Assembly: GCF_902506605.1 (NCBI RefSeq)
Contig: NZ_LR733979.1
Coordinates: 827,064 to 891,063 of the forward strand
Length of the DNA: 64,000 nucleotides
From: Sphingomonas sp. AX6
GTDB lineage: Bacteria; Pseudomonadota; Alphaproteobacteria; Sphingomonadales; Sphingomonadaceae
Direction of reading: 5' to 3'
Shown here: positions 42,025 through 50,831 of the stretch, in pieces
Position numbering within the stretch: the stretch's first letter is position 1
How the letters are laid out: each line of letters opens with the position of its first letter
The notes under the pieces: model-generated
Seen by the model: only the letters and a program-made list of their open reading frames with translations
Database searches by the model: none
Told to the model about the DNA's origin: nothing
Made by a program: the position numbers and the translations under genes

Positions 42025-43860
42025 TTGACCGGCGTGACCAGTGGCCCGCACAAGCTCGAAGCGTGGATCGACCGCCATTGGGTGCGGTTGGCGCTGGGCG
42101 CGATCGCGATCATGGCGGGCTGGTTTCTGTGGCAGCGTTGGGGCGCGATCCAGTGGCTGGCGCTGGGCGATACCGACGACAATCTGCGGCTCGCACAGGT
42201 CCGCGCATGGCTGGACGGTCAGGGCTGGTACGACCTGCGCCAATATCGGCTGAGCCCGCCAGAGGGGTTCAACATCCACTGGTCGCGCATCCCCGATTTG
42301 CCGATCGCCGGGCTGATTGTGCTGACCGAGCCGTTCGTCGGACGCGCGATCGCGGAGCGGATCGCGGTGGGTGGTGCGCCGCTAATCCCGCTGTTCGTTG
42401 CGCTGATGGCGCTGGCGTTCACCGTGCGCAAGCTGGTCGCGGGCGCGGCATGGCAGCTCACCTTCATCTTTTTCACCGGCTGCACCGCGACGCTGTTGAT
42501 GTTCATGCCGCTGCGCATCGACCATCATAATTGGCAGCTTGCGTGCCTCAGCCTGACGCTCGCCGGGCTTGCCGATCCGCGCAAGGCGCGCGGCGGCGCG
42601 ATCATCGGGCTGTCGAGCGCGTTCAGCCTGTCGATCGGGCTCGAAATGCTGCCTTATTGCGTGATGGCGGGCGCCATCACGGGCCTGCGCTGGGTGATCG
42701 ACCGCGACGAAGCCCGCCGGTTGCAAGTCTATGCGCTCACGCTTGTCGGCGGCTGTACGCTGGGTTTCGCGGCATTCGCGTCGAACGACAATTGGGCGAT
42801 GCGCTGCGATGCGCTGACCCCCGTCTGGCTCGCGGCGATGGTCGCAGCGGGAGGAGCGCTGTTCGTCGCCGCGCGGGTCGATCCCGCCAATCGCTGGGTG
42901 CGGCTGGGATTGCTGGGGCTGGCTGGCGGCGTCATCGGCGGCGGTTTCGCGTTGCTGTTCCCGCACTGCCTGTCGCGCCCCGAAGGCGTGTCGGACGAAC
43001 TGATGGCAAGCTGGCTGAACAATGTACGCGAGGCCAAGCCGATCTACGAACATCCCTGGCGCGCGATCGTGCCGCTGGCGACGATCCCCGTCATCGGCAT
43101 GATCGGCGCGGGGCTCGCCTTATGGCGCGCAAATACTCATGACCGCATCGTCGGCTGGATCGCGGTCGCCCTATTCGGCGCCTTCGCCTTCCTGATGCTG
43201 TTCTGGCAAGTCCGCGCCGGACCTGCCGCGCAGTTGCTCGCGCTGCCGGGTGCGACCGCGCTGGCATGGATGGCGCTGGCGCTTGTCACCGACCATCCCA
43301 AGCGTTGGGTCCGCATCGGCGCGGGGGCTGCGGTGGTGCTGACCGTCGCGGGGCTGTTCGTCAGCTATATCATCCGCCAGTTGAACGTCGATCCGCCGTC
43401 GAAGATGATGCAGACCGTCAGCCGCGCCAACCGCCAATGCGCGATGCTGTCGTCAATGCAGGCGCTGAACCGCGCGCTGCCGCCGACGACTTTGTTCACC
43501 CATGTCGATCTCGGCCCGCGCCTGATCGCGACGACGCATCATTCGGCGATTGCGGGGCCGTATCACCGCAACGGCGATTCGATCTTGGCGGTGCATAATG
43601 CGTTCAAGGGCAGCCCGGAGACGTTCCTGGCGAACGCCCGCAAATACGGCGCGACGCATCTGCTGACCTGCCCGATGATGGCGGAGACGACGGTCTATCG
43701 CGCACGCGCGCCGGGCGGCTTCTACGACCGGATGGCGAAGGGAGAGAATTTCCCGTTCCTCGTCCCCGTTCCGCTACCGCGCCGGTCGCCCTACCGGCTG
43801 TGGCGGATCGATTACGACGCCGCGCCGAAGCTGCCGATCAGCCCATCCACCACGAACTGA
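42025..43860 (+). CDS. Polytopic membrane protein, GT-C-like glycosyltransferase candidate
   Basis: A 611-residue protein with about ten to eleven membrane helices and a long C-terminal soluble part (about 445-611). The first periplasmic loop holds GDTDDNLRLAQVRAWL, with an acidic DxxD-type motif in the place where GT-C enzymes bind the lipid-linked sugar. TTG start with AGGGAAAG upstream. No named family recognised with confidence. The neighbourhood (GtrB-like GT2, GtrA, methyltransferase) supports a role as the periplasmic transferase of a Gtr-type system. The 3' end overlaps the convergent marC by 49 nt. Confidence 0.78.
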   Translation: MTGVTSGPHKLEAWIDRHWVRLALGAIAIMAGWFLWQRWGAIQWLALGDTDDNLRLAQVRAWLDGQGWYDLRQYRLSPPEGFNIHWSRIPDLPIAGLIVLTEPFVGRAIAERIAVGGAPLIPLFVALMALAFTVRKLVAGAAWQLTFIFFTGCTATLLMFMPLRIDHHNWQLACLSLTLAGLADPRKARGGAIIGLSSAFSLSIGLEMLPYCVMAGAITGLRWVIDRDEARRLQVYALTLVGGCTLGFAAFASNDNWAMRCDALTPVWLAAMVAAGGALFVAARVDPANRWVRLGLLGLAGGVIGGGFALLFPHCLSRPEGVSDELMASWLNNVREAKPIYEHPWRAIVPLATIPVIGMIGAGLALWRANTHDRIVGWIAVALFGAFAFLMLFWQVRAGPAAQLLALPGATALAWMALALVTDHPKRWVRIGAGAAVVLTVAGLFVSYIIRQLNVDPPSKMMQTVSRANRQCAMLSSMQALNRALPPTTLFTHVDLGPRLIATTHHSAIAGPYHRNGDSILAVHNAFKGSPETFLANARKYGATHLLTCPMMAETTVYRARAPGGFYDRMAKGENFPFLVPVPLPRRSPYRLWRIDYDAAPKLPISPSTTN

Positions 43861-44441
43861 ACCGACAGCGCCGCAAGCAGCACGCCCAATAGCCGGGTGA
43901 TCACCGCCTCGATCTTGGCACCCAATACCCGCATCATCGGCCCTGCCGCGATCAGGGCGGCCAGCGTCAGCGCCAGCACCGTCACCGCTGCGCCGCCGAC
44001 CACCAGCCGTTCCTCGACCGTCGGATTCTGCGACCAGAGCAGCATAATCGCCGCGATCGATCCCGGACCCGCGATCATCGGCATCGCCATCGGAAAGATC
44101 GACACATCCTCGATCTCGTCGTCGTCCAGCACCTTTTGCGCGCGTTCCTCGCGACGCTGAGTGCGTTTTTCGAACACCATTTCCAGCGCGATCAGGAACA
44201 GCATGATGCCACCCGCGATGCGGAAGCTGTCGAGGCTGATACCCAGCGCACGCAGCAATTGCTGGCCGAATAGCGCGAACACCACCAGGATCGCGGTCGC
44301 GACCAGCACGGCGCGGATCGCCATCGCGCGACGATGCGTGGCGCTCGCGCCCTTGGTCAGCCCAGCGTAGATCGGTGCGCAGCCCGGCGGATCGATGACG
44401 ACGAACAGCGTCAGAAACGCCGAGATATACAGCTCGATCAC
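43812..44441 (-). CDS. MarC family integral membrane protein
   Basis: A 209-residue inner-membrane protein of the MarC/UPF0056 family with six helices, [20 protein letters not shown] near the start and [17 protein letters not shown] in the middle. No established substrate; earlier links to multiple antibiotic resistance were not upheld. Its end overlaps the convergent GT-C-like gene by 49 nt, and its start overlaps the folD stop by 4 nt. Confidence 0.92.
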   Translation of the reverse strand: MIELYISAFLTLFVVIDPPGCAPIYAGLTKGASATHRRAMAIRAVLVATAILVVFALFGQQLLRALGISLDSFRIAGGIMLFLIALEMVFEKRTQRREERAQKVLDDDEIEDVSIFPMAMPMIAGPGSIAAIMLLWSQNPTVEERLVVGGAAVTVLALTLAALIAAGPMMRVLGAKIEAVITRLLGVLLAALSVQFVVDGLIGSFGAAS

Positions 44442-45313
44442 AACGCCCCCTCGTCAAATGCGATGCCTTCGCGGCGGTGCGCCGCAACCAGCGTGTTGCG
44501 TAGCAGGCAGGCGATGGTCATCGGCCCGACCCCGCCCGGCACCGGGGTGATCGCACCCGCGACCGACGCCGCGCCGTCGAAGTCGACATCGCCGACCAGC
44601 CGCCCGTCAACCCGGTTGATCCCGACGTCGATCACCGTCGCGCCCGGCTTGATCCATTCGCCCTTTACGAACTGCGCGCGTCCGACAGCAGCGATCACGA
44701 TATCGGCGCGGTGGACATGGCTCGACAGGTCGCGCGTGCGCGAATGAGCGATAGTTACGGTGCAGTTCGCGGCGGTCAGCAGCGCCGCCATCGGCTTGCC
44801 GACGATGTTCGACCGCCCGATCACCACCGCGTCCAGCCCCGACAGATCGCCCAGCCGCTCCATCAGCAGCATCAGGCACCCGAGCGGCGTACACGGCACG
44901 AAGCCGGGCATTCCGGTCGCCAGCCGCCCGGCATTGACCGGGTGGAACCCGTCCACATCCTTGTCGGGGTCGACCGCGCGCAGCACCCGCGTCTCGTCGA
45001 GATGATCGGGCAGCGGCAACTGAACGAGGATACCGTCCACCTGGGGGTCAGCGTTCAATTGCTCGACCAGCGCGATCAGCGCGTCCTGGCCGATATCGGC
45101 GGGCAGGCGGTGTTCGAAGCTTTCCATTCCGGCGGCAAGCGTCGCCTTGCCCTTCGAGCGGACATAGATCGAGGATGCGGGGTCTTCGCCGACCAGCACC
45201 ACGGCTAGTCCCGCCTTGCGCCCGCTCTGCGCGGTGAAGTCCGCCGCGGCCACGGCGATGCGCCCGCGCAACGCTTCGGCGAATGCCTTGCCGTCGATGA
45301 TGTCCGCGCTCAT
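44438..45313 (-). CDS. folD: Bifunctional methylenetetrahydrofolate dehydrogenase/cyclohydrolase FolD
   Basis: A 291-residue cytosolic enzyme interconverting 5,10-methylene- and 10-formyl-THF with NADP. The catalytic YVRSKGKA Lys (about 56), the [10 protein letters not shown] segment and the dinucleotide-binding [16 protein letters not shown] are present, and the family end [16 protein letters not shown] is intact. Between yggT and marC on the minus strand with tight spacing, suggesting one operon. Confidence 0.96.
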   Translation of the reverse strand: MSADIIDGKAFAEALRGRIAVAAADFTAQSGRKAGLAVVLVGEDPASSIYVRSKGKATLAAGMESFEHRLPADIGQDALIALVEQLNADPQVDGILVQLPLPDHLDETRVLRAVDPDKDVDGFHPVNAGRLATGMPGFVPCTPLGCLMLLMERLGDLSGLDAVVIGRSNIVGKPMAALLTAANCTVTIAHSRTRDLSSHVHRADIVIAAVGRAQFVKGEWIKPGATVIDVGINRVDGRLVGDVDFDGAASVAGAITPVPGGVGPMTIACLLRNTLVAAHRREGIAFDEGAL

Positions 45314-45329
45314 GGCCTCGCTCCCGCGA

Positions 45330-45635
45330 TCAATAGACCGTCGGCGCCATCAGCGATTGGGCGATCGACGGGATGACGATGTCGGACAGGATGAAGATGA
45401 TCAGCAGCACGACGAGTGGCGACAGGTCGAGCGCGCCGAAATCGGGCATGATCCGGCGAATGGGGCGATAGATCGGCTCGGTCAGCTTGCGTAAGCCTTC
45501 CCACAGCGACCGCACGAAATCATTGCTGGTGTTGATGACGTTGAACGCGATCAGCCACGACAGCACCGCCTGGATCACGATGATCCACCACAGCACGTTG
45601 AGCAGCACCTGGACGATTTGCAACAGGACGAGCAA
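45330..45635 (-). CDS. YggT family membrane protein
   Basis: A 101-residue inner-membrane protein with two YggT-type segments; [20 protein letters not shown] and [20 protein letters not shown] match the family. Proposed roles involve envelope organisation or osmotic stress; unproven. First gene of the yggT-folD-marC run. Confidence 0.9.
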   Translation of the reverse strand: MLVLLQIVQVLLNVLWWIIVIQAVLSWLIAFNVINTSNDFVRSLWEGLRKLTEPIYRPIRRIMPDFGALDLSPLVVLLIIFILSDIVIPSIAQSLMAPTVY

Positions 45636-45723
45636 CGATCGGTCTCCGGAAAAATGGGCGCGGCCTGCCTAGCGGATTGGCGAAGCCCGCGACAAGCCCT
45701 GTGGGCGATTCGCCCACCCCATC

Positions 45724-45841
45724 CCGTTGGTGTCGAGTAGGGTTCGAGCGAAGTCGAGAAACCGTATCGAGACAGTGTTGTCGCCCTCCCCTCCCTCGAT
45801 ACGCCTTCTCGACAAGCTCGAAGGCCACTCGGGACGAACGG
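45724..45841. repeat. Degenerate paired-stem repeat between yggT and argB
   Basis: Imperfect inverted arms TTCGAGCGAAGTCGAGAA and TTCTCGACAAGCTCGAA, with a nested GTATCGAG/CTCGATAC pair. It resembles a hybrid of the CGTTTCGAGC and TTCGTGCTGAG types and has lost its outer ends. The rest of the 227-bp gap holds no gene. Confidence 0.65.
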
Positions 45842-45862
45842 TAAAGGGGGATATTGTGAGCC

Positions 45863-46762
45863 TCAGGCCCGAACCAGCGTCCCCGCACCCCGCGCCGTGA
45901 AAATCTCTAGCAGCATCGCGTGCGGCACACGTCCGTCGAGGATGACGGCGGCCTCGACCCCCGCCTCGACCGCAGCGATGCAGGTATCGACCTTGGGGAT
46001 CATGCCCCCCGAAATCGTGCCGTCGGCCTTCAGCGCCTCGATTCCCGCCCGGTCCAGGTCGGTCAGCAGCGCCTTGTCCTTGTCCAGCACGCCCGCCACG
46101 TCGGTCAGCAGGAAGAAGCGCCGCGCGCCCAGTGCTCCCGCAATCGCGCCCGCCATCGTGTCGGCGTTGATGTTGTAGGTCGCGCCGTCCGCGCCCAGCG
46201 CGACGGGGGCTACGATCGGAATAAAATGGTCGTCGGTCAGCTTGCGCAGGATCGTCGCATCGACCTTCACCGGCTCGCCGACGAAGCCCAGATCGACATG
46301 GCGCTCGATCCCCGAATTGGGGTCGGGCTCGGTACGTTTGACCTTTTCGGCGAGCACCAGATTGGCGTCCTTGCCCGAAATGCCCACCGCGCGCCCGCCA
46401 AGTGCTGCGATCCAGCCGACGATTTCCTTGTTGATCTTGCCCGCCAGCACCATTTCCGCGACTTCGGCGGTCTCGGCATCGGTGACGCGCAGGCCACCGA
46501 CGAATTGCGATTCGACGCCCAGCCGTTTGAGCATCGCGCCGATCTGCGGCCCGCCGCCATGGACGACGACCGGGTTGATGCCGACCGCCTTCAACAACAC
46601 GACATCCTCGGCGAAATCGCGTTGCGCTTCGGGATCGCCCATCGCGTGCCCGCCATATTTGATCACGAACGTCTCGCCCGCGTAACGCTGGAGATAGGGC
46701 AAGGCTTCGACAAGCGTTTCCGCCTTGGCAAGCATCGCGGGATCGGGTGCGTGGTCGGTCAT
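45863..46762 (-). CDS. argB: Acetylglutamate kinase ArgB
   Basis: A 299-residue enzyme of arginine synthesis that phosphorylates N-acetylglutamate. Family residues: [12 protein letters not shown] (about 31-42), [11 protein letters not shown], the substrate loop NLVLAEKV, and [10 protein letters not shown] with [10 protein letters not shown] near the C-terminus. The ATG at 46762 is preferred; a TTG five codons upstream is possible. Other arg genes are not adjacent. Confidence 0.96.
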   Translation of the reverse strand: MTDHAPDPAMLAKAETLVEALPYLQRYAGETFVIKYGGHAMGDPEAQRDFAEDVVLLKAVGINPVVVHGGGPQIGAMLKRLGVESQFVGGLRVTDAETAEVAEMVLAGKINKEIVGWIAALGGRAVGISGKDANLVLAEKVKRTEPDPNSGIERHVDLGFVGEPVKVDATILRKLTDDHFIPIVAPVALGADGATYNINADTMAGAIAGALGARRFFLLTDVAGVLDKDKALLTDLDRAGIEALKADGTISGGMIPKVDTCIAAVEAGVEAAVILDGRVPHAMLLEIFTARGAGTLVRA

Positions 46763-46783
46763 TGGCTGGCCAATCAAATAAAA

Positions 46784-46855
46784 TCGTCATTCCCGCGAAG
46801 GCGGGAATCCATAATCGCCGACATGGGTTATGGATTCCCGCCTTCGCGGGAATGA
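46784..46855. repeat. Paired-stem intergenic repeat, ATTCCCGCGAAGG type
   Basis: Near-perfect inverted arms CGTCATTCCCGCGAAGGCGGG and CCCGCCTTCGCGGGAATGAC, each internally palindromic, with GGATTC at the inner ends. It lies between argB and the YhhQ-like gene, both minus strand. Same outer boundary as the 1427 and 14287 copies. Confidence 0.85.
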
Positions 46856-46891
46856 CAGAACAGGGTCAAGAGATAATTGGATCGCTGCCGC

Positions 46892-47551
46892 TCAAGCCCG
46901 CTCGAACGTGCCGGCGCCGCGATCCAGCTTGTGGCCCAGCGCCACGAACGCGATGATCAGCGGCGGCACCAGTACGATCGACAGCACGACCTTTGCCAGC
47001 ATCTGGCCCGCGAGCAGCCCGGCGATCGGGAACACGCCGTAAAAGGCGACGAAGACGAAGATCAGCGTATCGACGATCTGGCTCAGCACGCTGGCGACCC
47101 CGGCGCGCAGCCAAACGAGACTGCCCTCTTTTCGGCGCAGCGCGTCGAAGATAGTGACGTTCAACGTCTGCGAAATACCATAAGCGAGCAGGCCGCCGAG
47201 CCAGATTCGCGGCGTGCCGGTCATCATCAGCTGAAACGCTTCGAGCCGGGCAGGCTCCATCTTCGACGAGGCGGGCAAAGCGAGCACGATCAGCGACAGC
47301 ACCAGCGACGCCAGCAGCGGAATGAAGCCGATCTGCACCAGCCGCGTCGCGGTTTTTCGTCCGTGCAATTCGGCGACGGCGCTCGACACCACCACCAGCA
47401 GCAAAAACGCGAAGATCCCGGCTTCGACGGCCAGCGGCCCCAAGGCGACCTGCTTGTTGCCCAGCACGCCCGCGATGCAGCACATGCCGCCGTAGAAGAT
47501 GCCGAAGAAGAAGAGCGAGCGCGAAATCGGCGCGGGCGATGATCCTGTCAT
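46892..47551 (-). CDS. Queuosine precursor transporter (YhhQ/VUT family)
   Basis: A 219-residue integral membrane protein of the VUT_1/YhhQ family, with ANK-like LGNKQVALG, AVAELHGRKTATRLV (the conserved E-x-x-G-R-x-x-A) and YGISQTLNVTIFDALR. E. coli YhhQ takes up preQ0/preQ1 for queuosine tRNA modification. No preQ1 riboswitch pattern could be recognised upstream by eye. Flanked by two repeats. Confidence 0.9.
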   Translation of the reverse strand: MTGSSPAPISRSLFFFGIFYGGMCCIAGVLGNKQVALGPLAVEAGIFAFLLLVVVSSAVAELHGRKTATRLVQIGFIPLLASLVLSLIVLALPASSKMEPARLEAFQLMMTGTPRIWLGGLLAYGISQTLNVTIFDALRRKEGSLVWLRAGVASVLSQIVDTLIFVFVAFYGVFPIAGLLAGQMLAKVVLSIVLVPPLIIAFVALGHKLDRGAGTFERA

Positions 47552-47618
47552 CGCCCGCTGCTAGCGCGAATCGCAGGAGCCGAAAAGCCCCGATGGGTGG
47601 GAGCGCAATACCCCATCC

Positions 47619-47718
47619 CCGTTCGTGCTGAGTAGCCGCGCAGCGGCGTATCGAAGCACTGTCCTTACTTGGCACAAAGAAAAGGACAGTGCTTCGACAA
47701 GCTCAGCACGAACGGGGA
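47619..47718. repeat. Paired-stem intergenic repeat, TTCGTGCTGAG type
   Basis: Inverted arms CCCGTTCGTGCTGAGTAG...TCGAAGCACTGTCCTT and AAGGACAGTGCTTCGA...CTCAGCACGAACGGGG. The left arm carries an insertion-like segment (CCGCGCAGCGGCGTA) absent from the right arm and from the copy at 59166. It lies upstream of the YhhQ-like gene and downstream of the PepSY-like gene. Confidence 0.85.
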
Positions 47719-47731
47719 TAGGGCATTCCGA

Positions 47732-48169
47732 TCAATCGCGTTCGATGATCCGCAAGGTTCGCCGATCGAGTTTCAGGTCGTTGTCGCGCCCGTTCCGCAT
47801 CCGGGCGTCGTCGACTTCCCAATAGCCGTCGCTGTCGAGCTTGACCGACTCCCAGCGCGTATAGCCCTGTTGGCGCAGCGCCCGTTCGATCGCGGCCTGC
47901 TCGCGGGCGTTGGCCGGGCGGTCACCATCGCGGCGCACGATCCGCATCGAACGCGGGTCGATCTTCAGATCATATTCGCCGCCATTGCGCGTGCGTGCAT
48001 CATCGATCTCCCACAGCCGGTCGTCGAGTTCGATATCGTCCCAGCGCACGAAGCCCGCCTGTCGCAACACCTGTTCGATGCGCGCACGCTCGCGCGGGTT
48101 GGGATCGCGCAGTTCGAGTGCGGCGGTGGGCATCGACAGTGATGCGGCGATCATCAGGGTCAGCGACAT
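47732..48169 (-). CDS. Secreted protein with two PepSY-like repeats
   Basis: A 145-residue exported protein with a short signal peptide (1-17). Two tandem repeats of about 62 residues follow, each of the form RxRIEQxLRQxGFxRWDxIELD...WEIDDARxRNGxxYDLKID. The repeats look like PepSY domains, which occur in regulators of peptidases and envelope homeostasis. No Shine-Dalgarno is clear before the ATG. A similar architecture is frequent in sphingomonads; function unknown. Confidence 0.78.
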   Translation of the reverse strand: MSLTLMIAASLSMPTAALELRDPNPRERARIEQVLRQAGFVRWDDIELDDRLWEIDDARTRNGGEYDLKIDPRSMRIVRRDGDRPANAREQAAIERALRQQGYTRWESVKLDSDGYWEVDDARMRNGRDNDLKLDRRTLRIIERD

Positions 48170-48335
48170 GGCAGGAGAACGTCCTTGTTCCGGTGTGATT
48201 TCATCACATCAATGCCCGGCCGTTCGTCTTGTTCCGGAAACGCGCCATCTGGTGTGCCGCCCAAAACCCTCTATGGTCGCGCGCTTGTGCCCGCGTCGCG
48301 GGTGGTTCGAGTTCACCCTGGGGCGGGGCTAATTG

Positions 48336-49604
48336 ATGGAACGTTTTCTGATCGGCATCGCCGGGATCGCCGTGATCCTGGCCATTGCGGTGCTGCTGTC
48401 TTCCAATCGCCGCGCGATCCGCCTGCGCGTGGTCGGTGCGGCATTTGCGCTGCAAGTGGTGATCGCGACGCTCGTCCTCTACGTCCCCGCCGGTCGCGCG
48501 GCGATCAACGGGGCATCGAATGGCGTGTCGGCACTGCTCGGCTATGCCAAGAACGGCACCGATTTCCTGTTCGGCCCGCTCGCCTCGCCAGAGATTGGCG
48601 GCAACAGCTTCGCGATCGCGGCGCTTCCCGTGATCGTGTTCTTCGCCAGCCTGATCTCGATCCTCTATTATCTGGGCGTGATGCAGTTGATCGTGCGCTG
48701 GGTGGGTGGCGCAATCGAGAAAGTGACCGGAATTTCCAAGGTCGAATCGCTGTGTTCGGCCGCCAACATCTTCGTCGGGCAAAGCGAATCGCCTTTGGTG
48801 GTCAAACCCTATCTGGCGAGCCTGAACCCGTCACAGCTCTTCGCGATCATGACCGTCGGCATGGCGGGCGTCGCGGGGACGATCCTCGCGGCTTACGCGA
48901 CGTTCCTCGGTAGCGACTACCTGCCCTTCCTGCTCGCGGCATCGTTCATGGCCGCGCCCGGCGGGTTGCTGATGGCCAAGATCATGATGCCCGACGTGCC
49001 CGTTCCCGCTGCGGGCGAACTCCCGCTTGAGGGCGGCAGCGACGACGAAGCCGTGCGGCTGGCCGACGAAGTGGTCGAGGAGGAAAAGGCCGCCAACGTC
49101 ATCATGGCTGCGGCGATGGGGGCGCAGACCGGCGTGAAACTGGCCGTCGCGGTCGGCGCGATGGTGCTGGCGTTCGTGGCACTGGTGGCGCTGGCCAACG
49201 GACTGCTCGGCGCGGTCGGCGGCATCTTCGGTTATCCCGAATTGAGCTTCCAGGCGATCGTGGGCACGATTTTCGCGCCGATCATGTTTCTGCTCAACAT
49301 CCCCTGGGAAGAAGCGCAGATCGCAGGCGGGTTGTTCGGGACCAAGGTGGTGCTCAACGAATTCGTGGCCTTCATCGATCTCGGCAACCTGACCCAGCTC
49401 AGCGACCGCAGCCGCGCGATCATCACCTTTGCGCTATGCGGTTTCGCCAATTTCTCGTCGATCGCGATCCAGATGGCGGTCACCGGCAGCCTGGCCCCCA
49501 ACCAGCGTCCGATGATCGCCAAGCTGGGGATCAAGGCGCTGATCGCGGGGAGCCTCGCAAACCTGATGTCGGCGGCGCTTGCGGGGCTGTTGCTGCCGGG
49601 TTGA
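48336..49604 (+). CDS. Concentrative nucleoside transporter (CNT/NupC family)
   Basis: A 422-residue Na+- or H+-coupled nucleoside importer with about ten helices. Family motifs: FVGQSESPLVVKPY (about 147-160), GTIFAPIMFLLNIPWEEA and LCGFANFSSIAIQMAVTG. A TTG at 48333 lies directly before the ATG at 48336, which is chosen. No nucleoside catabolic genes adjacent. Confidence 0.95.
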   Translation: MERFLIGIAGIAVILAIAVLLSSNRRAIRLRVVGAAFALQVVIATLVLYVPAGRAAINGASNGVSALLGYAKNGTDFLFGPLASPEIGGNSFAIAALPVIVFFASLISILYYLGVMQLIVRWVGGAIEKVTGISKVESLCSAANIFVGQSESPLVVKPYLASLNPSQLFAIMTVGMAGVAGTILAAYATFLGSDYLPFLLAASFMAAPGGLLMAKIMMPDVPVPAAGELPLEGGSDDEAVRLADEVVEEEKAANVIMAAAMGAQTGVKLAVAVGAMVLAFVALVALANGLLGAVGGIFGYPELSFQAIVGTIFAPIMFLLNIPWEEAQIAGGLFGTKVVLNEFVAFIDLGNLTQLSDRSRAIITFALCGFANFSSIAIQMAVTGSLAPNQRPMIAKLGIKALIAGSLANLMSAALAGLLLPG

Positions 49605-49625
49605 TCGATAACGCTTCATCCCATT

Positions 49626-49704
49626 CCCGTTTGTTTCGAGCGAAGTCGAGAAACGTGCCACAGGCGTTGCGCAACGTTTCTCGACTTCGCTCGAAACAAA
49701 CGGG
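49626..49704. repeat. Paired-stem intergenic repeat, CGTTTCGAGC type
   Basis: Inverted arms CCCGTTTGTTTCGAGCGAAG and CTTCGCTCGAAACAAACGGG with matching changes on both sides (TTTG and CAAA), so the pairing is preserved. Between the convergent transporter and 48-residue protein genes. Confidence 0.87.
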
Positions 49705-49718
49705 GTGGGGTGGCCTCC

Positions 49719-49865
49719 TCACTCGTCGGTCCGCCGTTTGACCTTGTTGGGCAAATCCTTGCCCTTGGTCCGGCGCGAGGGCAACTGGACGGGATTTTTC
49801 TTCTTCCACTCGGCATAGGTCATCGGACCTTCGGGCGTATCGATGATGGTGTCGTCGATGCTCAT
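49719..49865 (-). CDS. Small basic protein of unknown function
   Basis: A 48-residue protein with an acidic start (MSIDDTIIDTPEGPM) and a very basic end (RRTKGKDLPNKVKRRTDE). GAGGGGG lies just upstream of the ATG, and the gene starts 10 nt after the 3-hydroxybutyryl-CoA dehydrogenase stop, so it is likely cotranscribed with it. No family recognised; a nucleic-acid-binding role is possible from its charge. Confidence 0.62.
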   Translation of the reverse strand: MSIDDTIIDTPEGPMTYAEWKKKNPVQLPSRRTKGKDLPNKVKRRTDE

Positions 49866-49875
49866 GGCATCCCCC

Positions 49876-50745
49876 TCAGCGCGTCGGCACGGGTTCGTCA
49901 CCCGAATAATCGTAAAACCCCTTGCCGACCTTTCGCCCGTACCAGCCAGCCTCGACATATTTGACGAGCACCGGCGCGGGGCGGAATTTGGGGTCGCCGG
50001 TGCCCTCGAACAGCACGCGGGTAATCTCCAGACAGGTGTCGAGCCCGATGAAGTCGGCCAGCGTCAGCGGACCCATCGGATGGTTCAGGCCCAGGCGGCA
50101 AGCGGTGTCGATGTCGCGGATGGTCGCGACGCCTTCACCGAGCGCGAAGCACGCTTCGTTGAGCATCGGCATCAGCACGCGGTTGACGATGAAGCCCGGC
50201 GCGTCGTTGGCATGGACGATTTCCTTCCCCAGCGACTGGCCGAATTTCTCCACCGCCGACACCGTCGCGTCGCTAGTCGCCAGCCCGCGGATCAGTTCGA
50301 TCAGGCCCATGACGGGCACGGGGTTGAAGAAATGCACCCCCATGAAGCGTGCCGGATCATGGCTTGCCTGGGCCAGCCGCGTGATCGGGATCGACGAGGT
50401 GTTGGACGCCAGGATCGCAGTATCCGACAGCACCGCACCGACGCTTTCGAAAATCTTGCGCTTGATCTCCTCGCGCTCGGTGGCGGCTTCGATCACCAGT
50501 TCGCACACGCCCATCGCCGACACATCCGCGACAGGTTCGATATTGGCCAGCGTCGCGTCGCGCGCGTCGACCGTGATCTTTTCCTTCGCCACCAGCCGGT
50601 CGAGCGATTTGCCAATCCCCGCCTTGCCTTTTTCCGCCTGTGCCAGCCCGATGTCGGACAACAGCACGCGGTAACCCGAGGCGGCTGCAACCTGCGCGAT
50701 CCCCGCCCCCATTTGACCCGCACCGATCACGCCCACCGTCTTCAT
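49876..50745 (-). CDS. 3-hydroxybutyryl-CoA dehydrogenase
   Basis: A 289-residue NAD(P)-dependent enzyme that oxidises 3-hydroxyacyl-CoA. N-terminal dinucleotide fold [18 protein letters not shown]; catalytic His in [11 protein letters not shown] and Glu in ATEREE-type segment; C-terminal domain with [20 protein letters not shown] and FYDYSG at the end. ATG 50745 has GGAG 6 nt upstream. It may serve beta-oxidation or link to the butyryl/PHA pool. Divergent from the DUF1176 lipoprotein. Confidence 0.94.
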   Translation of the reverse strand: MKTVGVIGAGQMGAGIAQVAAASGYRVLLSDIGLAQAEKGKAGIGKSLDRLVAKEKITVDARDATLANIEPVADVSAMGVCELVIEAATEREEIKRKIFESVGAVLSDTAILASNTSSIPITRLAQASHDPARFMGVHFFNPVPVMGLIELIRGLATSDATVSAVEKFGQSLGKEIVHANDAPGFIVNRVLMPMLNEACFALGEGVATIRDIDTACRLGLNHPMGPLTLADFIGLDTCLEITRVLFEGTGDPKFRPAPVLVKYVEAGWYGRKVGKGFYDYSGDEPVPTR

Positions 50746-50831
50746 CGCATTCTCCATCGTCTTTTTCGGGAATTTACGCCGCGATAGCGACTTTTCGGGA
50801 ACGATGCAGCGCGTTAATCCTTCCCTCCATC

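Noticed and set aside
39671..43860. Prophage seroconversion (gtr) region
   Set aside because: No integrase, attachment site or other phage genes; composition looks like the surroundings.
45710..45862. Promoter or riboswitch before the yggT operon or after argB
   Set aside because: The palindromic structure is explained by a degenerate repeat; no aptamer-like features seen.
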